A stretch of 64,000 bases of DNA from Rubrobacter xylanophilus DSM 9941 (GCF_000014185.1 NC_008148.1:2646001-2710000), one strand, 5' to 3'; numbered from the stretch's first letter, positions 1-8,966 are shown. Translations and numbers: made by a program. Notes: a model not told the origin generated them from the sequence alone.

Positions 1-538
1 GCGGCGCGCGCTGCGGCCCGGCGCTCAGGGCGAAGAGCGCCGCCGCGGCGAAGCAGGCGGCGAGCGCGGCGAACGCGGCGCGCGGGAGGAGGGCGGAGGC
101 GAAGGCGCAGCCGAGCGCCAGGAGCAGGAGCGCGGGGGCGAGGCCCGCGCAGCCGGCAAAGACGAGGGGCGCGAGGGCGGCGACCGCGACCCGGGGGGGC
201 GCCGGCAGGGTGCGGGCCGCGGCGAGCGCGGCCGCGGTCGCGGCCAGGAGCGCCGGGACGCCGGCGGCCGCGGCCTCCGGCGTGGCCGGGAGGCGGTAGA
301 GGAGCGCCGCGGCCGCCAGCGCGAAGGAGGCGGGCTCGAGCAGCGGGAGCAGCCGGGGCGCCCGCGACCAAACGGCGGCGAGCGCCCCGGGGCCCGCCTC
401 CCCGGTCTGCCACTGCTCGCGCAGCCGGAGGAGCAGCAGCCCGCCGAGGGCGGCGCAGGCGAGCGCCCCGGACGGAAGCTCCCCAGCGCGGCCGAGGAGG
501 AGCGGCAGGGCGGCGAGGAGGGCTGGCGCCGGAATCAC
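1..538 (-). CDS. Membrane protein of unknown function (partial, 3' end outside window)
   Basis: An open minus-strand frame begins with GTG at 538, overlapping the stop of the upstream wecB gene as GTGA, and stays open to the window edge (179 codons seen). The predicted protein starts MIPAPALLAALPLLL and is dominated by Ala/Leu/Val-rich hydrophobic stretches separated by short charged turns (for example LREQWQTGEAG), so it is a multi-pass membrane protein. The coupling to wecB and the glycosyltransferase behind it points to a role in polysaccharide assembly or export, but I see no motif that names a family. The start is supported by the four-base overlap only. Confidence 0.6.
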   Translation of the reverse strand, partial: MIPAPALLAALPLLLGRAGELPSGALACAALGGLLLLRLREQWQTGEAGPGALAAVWSRAPRLLPLLEPASFALAAAALLYRLPATPEAAAAGVPALLAATAAALAAARTLPAPPRVAVAALAPLVFAGCAGLAPALLLLALGCAFASALLPRAAFAALAACFAAAALFALSAGPQRAP

Positions 539-1758
539 GCGGCCCCCTCACCGGCGAGGTCGGGGCCCGCGGGGGCGAAGGGGACCGGGGGCTCGTCGCT
601 CAGGCCGAAGTAGAAGCGCAGCGCCCCGGCCACCCGGCGGGCGGCCAGCCCGTCGCCGTAGGGGTTTCTGGCCCGGGCCATCGCCCGGTAGGCCCGCTCG
701 TCGCGCAGCAGGGTCTCCGCGGCGGCGAGCACCCCGGCGGGGTCGGTCCCCACGAGGCGGGAGGTGCCCGCTTCCACGGCCTCCGGGCGCTCGGTGGTCT
801 CCCGGAGCACGAGCACCGGCTTGCCGAGCGCCGGGGCCTCCTCCTGCAGGCCGCCCGAGTCGGTCAGGACGAAGTGGCAGGCGTCGAGCATCCGGACCAG
901 CTCCCTGTAGCCCAGGGGCTCGAGCAGCTTTATCCTCACGTTCCCGCCGAGCAGGCGGTGGACCGTCTCCCGGACGAAGGGCGAGCGGTGTACGGGGAAG
1001 ACCACCTCCACCTCCGGGTTGCGCCCGACGAGCTCCAGCAGGGTCCGGCACACCCGCTCGAGGACCTCGCCCCGGCTCTCGCGGCGGTGCATGGTGACGA
1101 GCACCTTGCGGCGCTTCCAGCGCCGCCGCTCGGCCTCCGGCGGGAAGGGAGGGACGGGGGGGATGGAGGACTTCACGTCGAGGAGGGCGTCTATGACGGT
1201 GTTGCCGGTGACGAGGATGCTGCGCTCCGGGACGTTCTCCAGGCGCAGCCGGCGGGCGGCGTGGGGTGTGGGCGCGAAGTGCAGGGCGGCCAGCGTCCCT
1301 ATGAGCCGCCGGTTGCCCTCCTCCGGGAAGGGCCGGTAGAGGTCGGCGGTGCGCAGCCCGGCCTCCAGGTGGGCGACGGGCACCTGCCCGTAGTAGGCAG
1401 CGAGCGCCCCGGCCATCGCGGAGGTGGTGTCCCCCTGGACGAGCACGAGGTCCGGCCGGAGGCGGGAGATCCCGGCGTCCAGCGCCCCCAGGGCGCGGGT
1501 GGTGAGGCCGGCGAGGGTCTGGCGCTCGCGCATCACGCCGAGCTCGAGGTCGGGCTCCAGACCGAAGGCCGAGAGCGCCTGGTCGAGCATCTCCCTGTGC
1601 TGGCCGGTGCTGCACAACACGACCTCGAACCTCCTGTCCCGGCGCAGCTCCCTCACCACCGGGGCCACCTTTATGGCCTCGGGGCGGGTCCCCACGACGG
1701 CGAGAACCCGGCGGCGCCTGGAGTAGAGATCGAACCTTCTCCTCGCGGACGCTGTCAT
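535..1758 (-). CDS. wecB: UDP-N-acetylglucosamine 2-epimerase (non-hydrolysing)
   Basis: A cytoplasmic enzyme interconverting UDP-GlcNAc and UDP-ManNAc, the source of ManNAc units for surface polysaccharides. The 407 residues carry the family signature throughout: GTRPEAIKVAPV near residue 23, STGQHREML, VQGDTTS, HLEAGLRT, EEGNRRLIG, and near the C-terminus TDSGGLQEEA and RETTERPE, which line the UDP-sugar site in known structures. A purine-rich AAGGAGG lies about 10 bases before the ATG at 1758. It begins 4 bases after the stop of the preceding glycosyltransferase, so the two are almost certainly co-transcribed, and it overlaps the downstream membrane gene. Length is slightly above the usual 370-390 because of a basic N-terminal extension. 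Confidence 0.93.
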   Translation of the reverse strand: MTASARRRFDLYSRRRRVLAVVGTRPEAIKVAPVVRELRRDRRFEVVLCSTGQHREMLDQALSAFGLEPDLELGVMRERQTLAGLTTRALGALDAGISRLRPDLVLVQGDTTSAMAGALAAYYGQVPVAHLEAGLRTADLYRPFPEEGNRRLIGTLAALHFAPTPHAARRLRLENVPERSILVTGNTVIDALLDVKSSIPPVPPFPPEAERRRWKRRKVLVTMHRRESRGEVLERVCRTLLELVGRNPEVEVVFPVHRSPFVRETVHRLLGGNVRIKLLEPLGYRELVRMLDACHFVLTDSGGLQEEAPALGKPVLVLRETTERPEAVEAGTSRLVGTDPAGVLAAAETLLRDERAYRAMARARNPYGDGLAARRVAGALRFYFGLSDEPPVPFAPAGPDLAGEGAA

Positions 1759-1761
1759 CCT

Positions 1762-3039
1762 CTAGAGAACCTCCTTATTCTGCGAACGGCCGGCGGCGGG
1801 GCTCCCCGGCTCCTCTTCTCCCGCGGCGAACCGCGCGGTCTTCGCCCACCCCCTGCGGCCGAGGAGGATGTTCCACCAGGCCGCGACGGAGGCGAGGAAC
1901 CAGACGGCCGAGTAGAAGACGAAGAGGTGCCCGTGCAGGAGGGAGCGGAGGACCCCGCGGCCCTCGACCCTGGCCAGGTAGGCGACGGCCAGCGGGGCGA
2001 CCACGAAGCCGATGGCGTAGGTGAGGGCGAGGCCCGAGAGGCTCCAGCCGCCGACCCCCGAGAGCAGCTGCTGCCAGGAGAGGAGGCTGGCGAGCCCGAC
2101 GGGGAGCACGGTGGCCGGCAGGAGCAGGAACACGGCGAGGTCCAGCCGGGCGCGCAGGGGCAGGGCGCCGCGCAGCAGGCGCGGCAGGTGCTGCCAGCAC
2201 ACCAGGTGCCCCTGCATCCAGCGGCTCCGCTGGCGCACGAGCCGGCCGAGCTCCGGGACGGCCTCCTGCCAGACGGTGGCCGAGGGGCAGAAGCGCAGCA
2301 GGCCGCCGCCCGAGGCCAGCAGGCGGAGGCTGAGGTCCAGGTCCTCGGTCAGCGAGGCGGCCTGCCAGGGCTCCTCCCCCAGCCCCTCGAGGGCCGAGAG
2401 CCGCACGCACTGCCCGTTGCCGCCGAGGGTGGCGCTGCCGAGCAGGTTCTTGGCCCGGCACATCACCCGGCCCCAGATGGCGAACTCGAGGTTCTGCCAG
2501 AAGGTCAGCAGGTTGGCGTCGGCGTTGTACATCCGGACCGCCGACTGGACCCCGGCGACGCGCGGGTCGGCGAAGCAGGGGGCGACGGCGTCGAGAAAGC
2601 CGGGCTCCACCCGGGCGTCCGCGTCGAAGACGGTGACGATGATGTTCTCGGCGCCGAAGTACTCGCTGATCCGCATGCGGCGGATGGCGCCGACCCCGGC
2701 GTTGAGGACGTGCCCCTTGCCCCGGCGGGCCTCCTCCGGGGGCTGGCGGAGCAGGCGGACCCGCGGGTTCTCGAGAAAGGGCCGCACCGCCGCGACCGTG
2801 CCGTCCTCGGAGGCGTCGTCTATGACGAGCACGAGGAAGTTGCCCCGCAGCCGCAGCAGGCTGGAGAGGGTGCGCGAGATCACACGCTCCTCGTTGAGCG
2901 CGGGGACGAGCAGCACGAAGAGCAGGCCGCTGTCCAGGGCGTCCCCGGGGCGGGTCCCGGGGCTGCGGAGTGAGAGCGCCGCGAGCGCGTACCCGTAGAG
3001 GGCGACGAGCAGGACGATTACGGTGATCGACGCGTACAA
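1762..3039 (-). CDS. Family 2 glycosyltransferase, membrane-bound, processive type
   Basis: A 425-residue inner-membrane glycosyltransferase. One N-terminal membrane helix (residues 5-25) is followed by a GT-A domain with VIDDASEDGT (nucleotide-binding Asp), DADAR (metal-binding DxD region), TEDLD (catalytic base region) and QRSRWMQG, the Q/R-xx-RW motif of processive synthases; three to four C-terminal helices follow (about 290-410). This is the architecture of poly-GlcNAc synthase, hyaluronan synthase and related enzymes; the acceptor and sugar are not predictable. Being in one unit with wecB suggests an amino-sugar polymer. The start is a TTG at 3039 preceded by AAGGAG. Confidence 0.88.
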   Translation of the reverse strand: MYASITVIVLLVALYGYALAALSLRSPGTRPGDALDSGLLFVLLVPALNEERVISRTLSSLLRLRGNFLVLVIDDASEDGTVAAVRPFLENPRVRLLRQPPEEARRGKGHVLNAGVGAIRRMRISEYFGAENIIVTVFDADARVEPGFLDAVAPCFADPRVAGVQSAVRMYNADANLLTFWQNLEFAIWGRVMCRAKNLLGSATLGGNGQCVRLSALEGLGEEPWQAASLTEDLDLSLRLLASGGGLLRFCPSATVWQEAVPELGRLVRQRSRWMQGHLVCWQHLPRLLRGALPLRARLDLAVFLLLPATVLPVGLASLLSWQQLLSGVGGWSLSGLALTYAIGFVVAPLAVAYLARVEGRGVLRSLLHGHLFVFYSAVWFLASVAAWWNILLGRRGWAKTARFAAGEEEPGSPAAGRSQNKEVL

Positions 3040-3146
3040 CCGGGCGCTCCTTTGCTTCCGGAGATCATGCCGGGAAGAAGCTTAGGAGCGCGCGCCCGGC
3101 GCCACATCCGCCACGCGGCGTATCCGGCGGCGTATCTTTCCCTCCG

Positions 3147-3168
3147 CCGGGTGGCGTACGCCACCCGG
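3147..3168. terminator. 22-bp perfect palindrome, possible terminator or operator
   Basis: The arms CCGGGTGGCG and CGCCACCCGG meet at a central TA with no loop. The element lies 9 bases after the stop of the secreted lectin-fold gene (minus strand) and about 110 bases upstream of the glycosyltransferase start. No T-tract follows, so it could equally be a protein-binding site; two copies of GCGTATC lie just to its left (3118-3136). Confidence 0.4.
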
Positions 3169-3176
3169 ACAAAGCC

Positions 3177-3908
3177 CTACGGCGCCCCGGCCGTGGGGCG
3201 GGCCCGGACGTCGTCGAAGAGGGTGCTCGCGTCCTCGGTGTACAGGCCCACCCGGCCCTCCAGGTAGGGGCCGTCGCCGGCGGGCCCGGGGGTGTCCACG
3301 AACCCGTCTATCACCCGCGCCCCGTCCACCCACACGTCTATGGTCCTGCCCACCTGCCGGACGCGCACCCTGTTCCACTCCCCGAGGGAGAGCCTGGGGG
3401 AAGGGGCGGTGTACAGAAAGCGCTGGGCGCCCGGGTAGCCGGGGTGGGCCTTGCCGAGCTCTACGCCGTTGGGCTTGAGGATGAAGTAGTAGAAGCGGGT
3501 GTTGTCCCCGTAGCCCCAGACCACCCAGGCGACCTCCCAGGGGTTCGGCGGCGAGCCCTGCCGCAGCTGCCGCACGGTCTTCTGGCGGAGGGTGAGGTCC
3601 ACCCCGGCGAACTCGCCGCGCGAGACGACGAGGCCGGCGTGGGTCTCGCCGGGCGAGGAGGGGGCGGCGGGCCGCTGGTAGTGGCGCCCCCTCCGGTCCA
3701 CCCCGGCGCCTCCGTAGCCGTCGAAGACCACCCGCCAGCCCCCCCGCAGGGAGCCCTCGGGCCACTTCCCGGCCGGGTAGGAGCCGAAGTCGTCGTAGAG
3801 GGGGGCGTCGCCGGCCGAGGCGGGCGGGCACGCGAGGAGCACCAAGAGGAGCGCGAGGAGCAAGCCCCCGCCCCAGACAAGAGAGCCCCGCTGTCCGGCG
3901 CCGCCCAT
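3177..3908 (-). CDS. Secreted protein with concanavalin A-like (DUF1080/LamG-type) domain
   Basis: A 243-residue exported protein. A signal peptide with hydrophobic core LLLALLLVLLACPPASA (residues 16-32) precedes a beta-rich domain beginning DDFGSYPAGKWPEGS and ending GRVGLYTEDASTLFDDVRA; this start-to-end pattern (DDF..., W..V.V...G..I.V.V.G..., G.VGL......A.FDDV) is typical of the concanavalin A-like glucanase/lectin fold in secreted DUF1080-type proteins, which bind or cleave carbohydrate. No catalytic pair is obvious to me. It stands alone on the minus strand between a response regulator and polysaccharide genes, so binding of the cell's own glycan is a reasonable guess. Cysteine 26 lies in the signal region but is not in a convincing lipobox. 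Confidence 0.7.
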   Translation of the reverse strand: MGGAGQRGSLVWGGGLLLALLLVLLACPPASAGDAPLYDDFGSYPAGKWPEGSLRGGWRVVFDGYGGAGVDRRGRHYQRPAAPSSPGETHAGLVVSRGEFAGVDLTLRQKTVRQLRQGSPPNPWEVAWVVWGYGDNTRFYYFILKPNGVELGKAHPGYPGAQRFLYTAPSPRLSLGEWNRVRVRQVGRTIDVWVDGARVIDGFVDTPGPAGDGPYLEGRVGLYTEDASTLFDDVRARPTAGAP

Positions 3909-3942
3909 GCAAGGGGGTTATCGGACAGAGGGGGCCGGGACT

Positions 3943-4641
3943 TTAGCCCTCCCTCTCCTTCAGGTGGGAGGGTTCGATCAGGCCGAGCTCGAAGGCCCGG
4001 GCCACCGCCTGGGTCCGGTCGGAGACGCCCAGCTTGCGGATGATGTTCTGGACGTGGGACTTCGCGGTGCCCCGGCTGATCACCAGCTCCCGCGCTATCT
4101 CCGGGTTGGTCCTGCCGCGGGCCATCAGGACCAGCACCTCCCGCTCCCGGGCGGTGAGCTCCTCCGCCGGCGGCGGGTTCCCCCCGCCCCCCGGGCGGCG
4201 GGCGAGGTCCTGGATCAGGCGCGCCGCGAGCTCCTGGTTCAGCGGGGACTCGCCGGAGAGCAGCCTCCGCAGCGCGCTGATTACCCGGGGCAGCGGGGAG
4301 GACTTGAGCACGTAGCCCGCGGCCCCGGCCTTGAGCGCCTCCAGCATGTACTCCGGGTCCTCGAGGGCGGTGACGACCAGCACCGCAACCTGCGGGTGCT
4401 CCTCCTTTATCCGGCGGGTCGCCTCGAGCCCGTCCACCCCGGGCATGGCCAGGTCCATTACCACCACGTCCGGGCGCAGCCGGCGGCACAGCTCTATGGC
4501 CTCCCGGCCGCTGGAGGCCTCGCCGACCACCTCGAAGTCCGGCTCCTGCTCCAGCACCAGCCGGAAGCCCGCCCGGATGAGGTCGTGGTCGTCCACCACG
4601 ATCAGGCGCACCGGCCCGCCGGCCCCGCTCATACCATGCAT
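3943..4641 (-). CDS. NarL/FixJ-family response regulator
   Basis: A two-component DNA-binding regulator of 232 residues from the chosen start. The receiver domain shows [12 protein letters not shown] (acidic pocket) and [11 protein letters not shown] (phospho-acceptor Asp); the C-terminal LuxR-type helix-turn-helix reads [20 protein letters not shown] with [10 protein letters not shown] as recognition helix. A frame extends to an ATG at 4689, but those 16 codons lie in the AT-rich divergent promoter region; ATG 4641 or 4632 behind GAGGGGCGAG fits the family's short N-terminus better. No histidine kinase is adjacent, so the partner is unknown. It is divergent from metG. Confidence 0.88.
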   Translation of the reverse strand: MHGMSGAGGPVRLIVVDDHDLIRAGFRLVLEQEPDFEVVGEASSGREAIELCRRLRPDVVVMDLAMPGVDGLEATRRIKEEHPQVAVLVVTALEDPEYMLEALKAGAAGYVLKSSPLPRVISALRRLLSGESPLNQELAARLIQDLARRPGGGGNPPPAEELTAREREVLVLMARGRTNPEIARELVISRGTAKSHVQNIIRKLGVSDRTQAVARAFELGLIEPSHLKEREG

Positions 4642-4719
4642 CTCTCGCCCCTCTGACACGAGCTTACCAATATTATTACACCCGGCCATGCAAACGGGGT
4701 AAAGGCGGCACGCAGGTGC

Positions 4720-4725
4720 TATGCT
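4720..4725 (+). promoter_or_regulatory. -10 element for leaderless metG transcript
   Basis: TATGCT ends 8 bases before the ATG at 4734, which places the expected transcription start at or next to the start codon. I see no clear -35 hexamer at the usual distance. Confidence 0.45.
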
Positions 4726-4733
4726 TAGGGGCC

Positions 4734-6449
4734 ATGAGCGAGAGAAGCGAGCGTTACCTGGTCACCTCCGCGCTGCCGTACGCCAACGGCCCGCTGCACG
4801 TCGGGCACATGGTGGGGGCGTACCTCCCCGCGGACATCTTCGTGCGCTACCTCAGGATGCGCGGGGAGGACGTCGTCTACGTGTGCGGCACCGACGAACA
4901 CGGGGTCCCCATCACCCTCACCGCCGAGCGGGAGGGCAAGAGCCCCCGCGAGGTCGTCGACTACTGGTACGCCCACATGAAGGAGACCTTCGCCCGCTTC
5001 TCCATCAGCTTCGACAACTTCTCGCGCACCTCCACGCCGCTGCACGCGCAGAACACCCAGCTCTTCTACCGCAAGCTCAAGGAGGGCGGCTACATAAGCG
5101 AGGCCGAGTCCAAGCAGATGTACAGCCCGACCGAGGGCCGCTTTCTCCCCGACCGCTACGTGGAGGGGACGTGCCCGGTGTGCGGCTACAAGGAGGCGCG
5201 GGGCGACCAGTGCGACAACTGCGGCTCGTGGTACGAGGCCTACGAGCTCATAGAGCCGCACTCCAAGATCACGGGCGGCCCCGTGGAGGTCCGCACGACC
5301 ACCCACCTGTACCTGGACCTCCCCAAGTTCGCCGGGCGGCTGAAGGACTGGATCTCCTCGCAGCGGCACTGGCGCGAGCCGGTGAAGAACTTCATCATCA
5401 GCATGATCGAGGGCGGGCTGGAGCGCCGCCCGATCACCCGGGACATCTCCTGGGGCGTGCCGGTCCCGGAGCCGGGCTTCGAGGACAAGCGCTTCTACGT
5501 CTGGTTCGACGCCCCCATAGGCTACGTCTCCTCCACCCAGGAGTGGGCCGAGAGGACGGGCGAGCCGGACCGCTGGCGGGAGTACTGGCAGGATCCGGGG
5601 ACCCGCCTGATCCACTTCATCGGGAAGGACAACACGGTCTTCCACACCACCATGTGGCCCGCGATGCTGATGGGGGTGGCCGAGGACGGCGAGGAGCCCT
5701 ACATCCTCCCCTACGACGTGCCGGCCAACGAGTTCATGAACCTGGAGGTCCCGGTGGAGGGCGAGCGCCGGGCGGTGCAGATGTCCACGAGCCGCAACCT
5801 GGCCGTCTGGCTGCACGAGGCGCTGGACCGCTTCCCCGCAGACCCCTTGCGCTTCTACCTGGCCTCCACCCTCCCGGAGACGGGGGACGTGGTCTTCTCC
5901 TGGCGGGAGTTCCAGAGCCGGGTGAACTCGGACCTCATCGGCAACCTGGGCAACTACATAAACCGCGTCCTCTCGTTCACCGAGCGGTACTTCGGCGGCA
6001 CCCTGGAGCGCCCGTCCAGGCTCCCCGCCGCCGCCCAGGAGGCCTTCGAGGACTTCCGGGCGCTGGAGGAGAGCTACGGGCGGAAGATGCTCGACGAGCG
6101 CCCGCGCGAGGCCTTCGCCGAGCTTCTGGCGCTGGGGCGCCGGGCGAACCGCTTCTTCGACGCCGCGGCCCCCTGGAAGACCCGCAAGGAGGACCCGGAG
6201 AGGGCCCGGGCGGACCTCTACGCCTGCTGCGCGCTGCTGGGCTCCATAGCCTACCACGCGAGCCCCTACGTCCCGGAGGCCATGGAGCGCCTGCAGGGCT
6301 TCTTCGAGGGCCCCGTCGAGCGCATAACCGACCTGAAGCCGCCCGGGGCCTACCGTTCCGCGGGCGCGCGCCCGCTCTTCTCCCGGGTCGAGGACGAGGC
6401 GGTGGCGCGGGCCGAGGAGCAGCTCTCGCGGGCGCTGCTCGGCAGGTAG
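4734..6449 (+). CDS. metG: Methionyl-tRNA synthetase
   Basis: A class I aminoacyl-tRNA synthetase charging tRNA-Met, cytoplasmic. The HIGH-type motif is in [15 protein letters not shown]; a zinc knuckle CPVC...CDNC sits in the connective domain (codons for both pairs around 5173-5223); the second ATP motif is QMSTS, in a VQMSTSRN context, where the family has KMSKS. The C-terminal anticodon-binding helical domain is present, but the optional dimerising tRNA-binding domain is absent, giving 571 residues. ATG 4734 (MSERSERY) is preferred over GTG 4716 because it begins the conserved N-terminus and lies just after a -10 element. It converges on the MFS gene with a 3-base gap. Confidence 0.95.
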   Translation: MSERSERYLVTSALPYANGPLHVGHMVGAYLPADIFVRYLRMRGEDVVYVCGTDEHGVPITLTAEREGKSPREVVDYWYAHMKETFARFSISFDNFSRTSTPLHAQNTQLFYRKLKEGGYISEAESKQMYSPTEGRFLPDRYVEGTCPVCGYKEARGDQCDNCGSWYEAYELIEPHSKITGGPVEVRTTTHLYLDLPKFAGRLKDWISSQRHWREPVKNFIISMIEGGLERRPITRDISWGVPVPEPGFEDKRFYVWFDAPIGYVSSTQEWAERTGEPDRWREYWQDPGTRLIHFIGKDNTVFHTTMWPAMLMGVAEDGEEPYILPYDVPANEFMNLEVPVEGERRAVQMSTSRNLAVWLHEALDRFPADPLRFYLASTLPETGDVVFSWREFQSRVNSDLIGNLGNYINRVLSFTERYFGGTLERPSRLPAAAQEAFEDFRALEESYGRKMLDERPREAFAELLALGRRANRFFDAAAPWKTRKEDPERARADLYACCALLGSIAYHASPYVPEAMERLQGFFEGPVERITDLKPPGAYRSAGARPLFSRVEDEAVARAEEQLSRALLGR

Positions 6450-6452
6450 CCC

Positions 6453-7511
6453 CTACGGCGGCGCAGGCCGCCCGAGCCGCAGGGCGAGGGCGAAGATCAG
6501 GAGGCCCGCCGCGGCGATCACCCCCAGCGCGGCCCTCAGGCCCAGGAGCTCGGCGAGCCCCCCGACGATCACCGGCCCCACCAGAAAACCGCCGTAGCCC
6601 AGGGTGGTGACAACGGAGATCCCCGCCCCCGCCCGGCCCGGGGACAGCTCCCCCGCCAGGGAGAAGGCCACGGGGACCACCGCCGAGAGCGCAAGCCCCA
6701 CCACCAGGAACCCGCCGACGACGAGCGGCGGCCAGGTGCCGAGCAGCGAGAGCAGCATGCCGAGCGCCGAGAGCAGCCCGGCGCCCAGCAGGGCCCTGCG
6801 GTTGCCGTAGCGCAAAACCAGCGGCGCCCCCGCGAGCCGCCCCAGGGCCATGGCCCCGTAGAAGACGGCGACGCCCGAGCCGCCGAGCAGCGCGGAGAAG
6901 CCCAGCGTCTGGCGGAGGTATATCCCGGACCAGTGCTCCATCTCGCCCTCGGAGAGGAGCCCGAGGGTGGCTATGGCGGCGACGAGCAGCAGCGGGCCGT
7001 TCCTGTAGAGCGGTGCCCCGCCCCCCTCCTTCTTCCCCCTCCCCTCCTCCGCCTCGGGGAGCCGGGCGAGGCAGAGCGCAGCCGCCGCCACCCCGAGCGG
7101 CGGCAGCGTGAGCAGGTACACGAGCCGGTAGCCCGCGCCGGCCGAGAGCAGCGCCCCGGCCGAGAGCGCCCCGAGCACCCCGCCGCCGGAGAAGGCGGCG
7201 TGCAGCAGCGACATCACCCTCCGGCGCAGGGCGCGCTCCAGGTCCACCGCCACGGCGTTCACCCCCACGTCGTAGAGCCCCGAGCCGGCGTAGAGCAGGA
7301 CGAGCGCGGCCAGGAACGCCGCGTAGCCCCTGGCGAGCGACAGCCCGGCCACCCCCGCCGCGAAGGCCACCGAGGCCGCCGCGACGAACGCCCGCCGGCC
7401 CAGGAGGTCGGCGGTCCATCCGAGGAGCGCCATGGCCAGCATGGAGGCCAGCGCCCCCGCGAAGAGCGCCAGCCCGAGCGGCCCCGGGGAGAGCCCCAGG
7501 GAGCGGCTCAC
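6453..7511 (-). CDS. MFS transporter (5' end uncertain)
   Basis: A major-facilitator permease; the annotated frame begins with GTG at 7511 (MSRSLGLSPGPLG) and gives 352 residues with about 11 membrane helices. Loop 2-3 reads LGWTADLLGRRAF, the usual MFS G-x3-D-x2-G-R-R signature. In frame upstream of the GTG, codons from about 7601 encode GAFGAFGLFWGVFAVLLADV, which looks like the missing first membrane helix, yet no ATG, GTG or TTG is found there before the frame runs deep into the rhodanese gene. Either a rare start codon, a frameshift or a decayed 5' end is involved. The substrate is unknown. Confidence 0.75.
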   Translation of the reverse strand: MSRSLGLSPGPLGLALFAGALASMLAMALLGWTADLLGRRAFVAAASVAFAAGVAGLSLARGYAAFLAALVLLYAGSGLYDVGVNAVAVDLERALRRRVMSLLHAAFSGGGVLGALSAGALLSAGAGYRLVYLLTLPPLGVAAAALCLARLPEAEEGRGKKEGGGAPLYRNGPLLLVAAIATLGLLSEGEMEHWSGIYLRQTLGFSALLGGSGVAVFYGAMALGRLAGAPLVLRYGNRRALLGAGLLSALGMLLSLLGTWPPLVVGGFLVVGLALSAVVPVAFSLAGELSPGRAGAGISVVTTLGYGGFLVGPVIVGGLAELLGLRAALGVIAAAGLLIFALALRLGRPAPP

Positions 7512-7599
7512 ATCGGCGAGCAGGACCGCGAAGACCCCCCAGAAGAGGCCGAACGCGCCGAAGGCCCCGAGCCCGGCGCAGAGGGCGCCCGCGGCCCGG

Positions 7600-7959
7600 C
7601 TACTCGAGCTCGTAGCCCCTCTCCCGCCAGGCCCCGAGGCCGCCCTCCATGTTGGCCACGTCGGTGTAGCCCATCTCCTGCAGCGTCTTCGCGGCGAGGG
7701 CGCCGCGGCCCCCGGCGGCGCAGTGGACCACTATGCGGGCCCCACGGTCCGGCAGATCGGAGGCGGCCCGGTACTCGAGCACGCCGCGCGGGATGTGCTT
7801 CGCCCCCGGGATGTGCCCCTGGCCCCACTCCTCGGGCTCCCGGACGTCGACCACGGTGATGCCCTCGCCGGAGCGCAGGGCCTCGCGCACCTCCTCGGGG
7901 CTCACCTGGCGCGTCTGTCTCCGGGCCTCGGCGACAAGGTCCTCGTAGCTCTTGGCCAT
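7600..7959 (-). CDS. Single-domain rhodanese-like protein
   Basis: A 119-residue cytoplasmic rhodanese, the fold that carries persulfide sulfur on a loop cysteine. The domain spans roughly residues 15-115; the active-site loop is VVHCAAGGRGA with the catalytic Cys followed by small residues, and the opening DVREPEEW and IPGAKHIP motifs are standard. The start ATG at 7959 has a strong purine-rich site (AAGGAGG) upstream. Its stop lies about 90 bases before the annotated start of the MFS gene on the same strand, so co-transcription is likely; single-domain rhodaneses commonly sit next to transporters or other sulfur enzymes. Confidence 0.88.
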   Translation of the reverse strand: MAKSYEDLVAEARRQTRQVSPEEVREALRSGEGITVVDVREPEEWGQGHIPGAKHIPRGVLEYRAASDLPDRGARIVVHCAAGGRGALAAKTLQEMGYTDVANMEGGLGAWRERGYELE

Positions 7960-8014
7960 CCCGTCCTCCTTCTCCTATCCCTTCTCCTATAAAAGGGAAC
8001 CCTATGTTATCCGA

Positions 8015-8044
8015 GAGAGAGCGCCGGCGGAAAACGGCTCTCTC
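8015..8044 (-). terminator. Hairpin at the end of thyX
   Basis: Arms GAGAGAGC (8015-8022) and GCTCTCTC (8037-8044) enclose a 14-base loop and include the thyX stop region. There is no T-tract, so this is a weak call. Confidence 0.35.
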
Positions 8045-8966
8045 AGGCCTTTCTGTGCTCGGTGGTCACGGTGAAGGTGCCGTCGGGGAGCCGCAGGACC
8101 CGGTAGTCGCCGAAGAGGATGGGGTCGGCCCGGCGGAGGCACAGGAAGAGGCGGAGGGCGAGGCCGCGGATCTCGCTCTCGGCGTGCGCGTCGGCGCGCA
8201 TCTCGATGATGTGCCGCAGGGCGCGGACGTTGGCGGTGAAGACCAGCGGGGCCTCGGTCTCGTTGGGCAGCAGCGAGCGGGCGGCCTGCTGGACCTTCTT
8301 GCGCGCGTCGGTGGCGCGGTCCGCGGCGAGCCGCTCGTCCCCGGCCTCCTGCAGCCGCAGCAGCCTGTCCGCCAGCTCCCCGTACTCGGCGGCGGCCCGG
8401 TCTATCCGCTCCTCGAAGAGCCGGTGCAGCTCCCCGTCGTCCTGGTACTCGGGCCGCTCGACGAAGCGCAGCACGCTCCCGGAGACGTAGCGCTGGCTGA
8501 CCTGGGAGAAGGCGGTCCCGGCCCTGTGCCGGACGAGCTCGTGGGTGACGCTGCGGCTCACGCCGTACAGCAGAAAGCCGAAGCTGGCGTGCTCCAGCAC
8601 GCTGCCGTGCCCCGCGGAGATGAGCCGCTCGAAGTAACCGGCGGCGTCGGCGTTCCTGGTGCGCCGGGGCCCGAAGCTCATGTAGCAGGTCTGGCCGGCG
8701 GTCTTGCAGAGCTGGGAGGAGCCGGGGAGGCGCACGGGGTCCTCGAGGTACTCGGGGAACCGGAGCCCCGGGTCGAAGCCCTCGAGGAAACCGGAGAGCC
8801 CCCCGAGCCCGACCTGCGGGCGGGAGATCATGACGACCCCGGGGGCCCTCAGGTAGGGGGTCCCGGCCGCGGTGCGGTAAACCGGGCTGTGGATCGCCGG
8901 GAACCCATCCTCGATCTTCCCGCCCAGCTCCTCGAACAGCTCCTCGGCAAGCCCGGTGGTCTCCAC
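8043..8966 (-). CDS. thyX: FAD-dependent thymidylate synthase
   Basis: Makes dTMP from dUMP using methylene-tetrahydrofolate and reduced flavin, independent of the classical ThyA. The 307-residue protein carries the ThyX motif as THELVRHRAGTAFSQVSQRY; eight residues rather than the textbook seven separate RHR from the Ser of SQRY. Upstream AGHGSVLEHASFGF and downstream TANVRALRHIIEMR are family-typical flavin and nucleotide binding segments. The start is GTG at 8966 with GGGAGGG just before it. The N-terminal 60 residues are longer than in minimal ThyX proteins. It is a single gene between the rhodanese and the sigma factor, all on the minus strand. Confidence 0.93.
   Translation of the reverse strand: METTGLAEELFEELGGKIEDGFPAIHSPVYRTAAGTPYLRAPGVVMISRPQVGLGGLSGFLEGFDPGLRFPEYLEDPVRLPGSSQLCKTAGQTCYMSFGPRRTRNADAAGYFERLISAGHGSVLEHASFGFLLYGVSRSVTHELVRHRAGTAFSQVSQRYVSGSVLRFVERPEYQDDGELHRLFEERIDRAAAEYGELADRLLRLQEAGDERLAADRATDARKKVQQAARSLLPNETEAPLVFTANVRALRHIIEMRADAHAESEIRGLALRLFLCLRRADPILFGDYRVLRLPDGTFTVTTEHRKA

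Noticed and set aside
874-2973. Plus-strand open frame of 699 codons
   Set aside because: Antisense to wecB and the glycosyltransferase; no motif.
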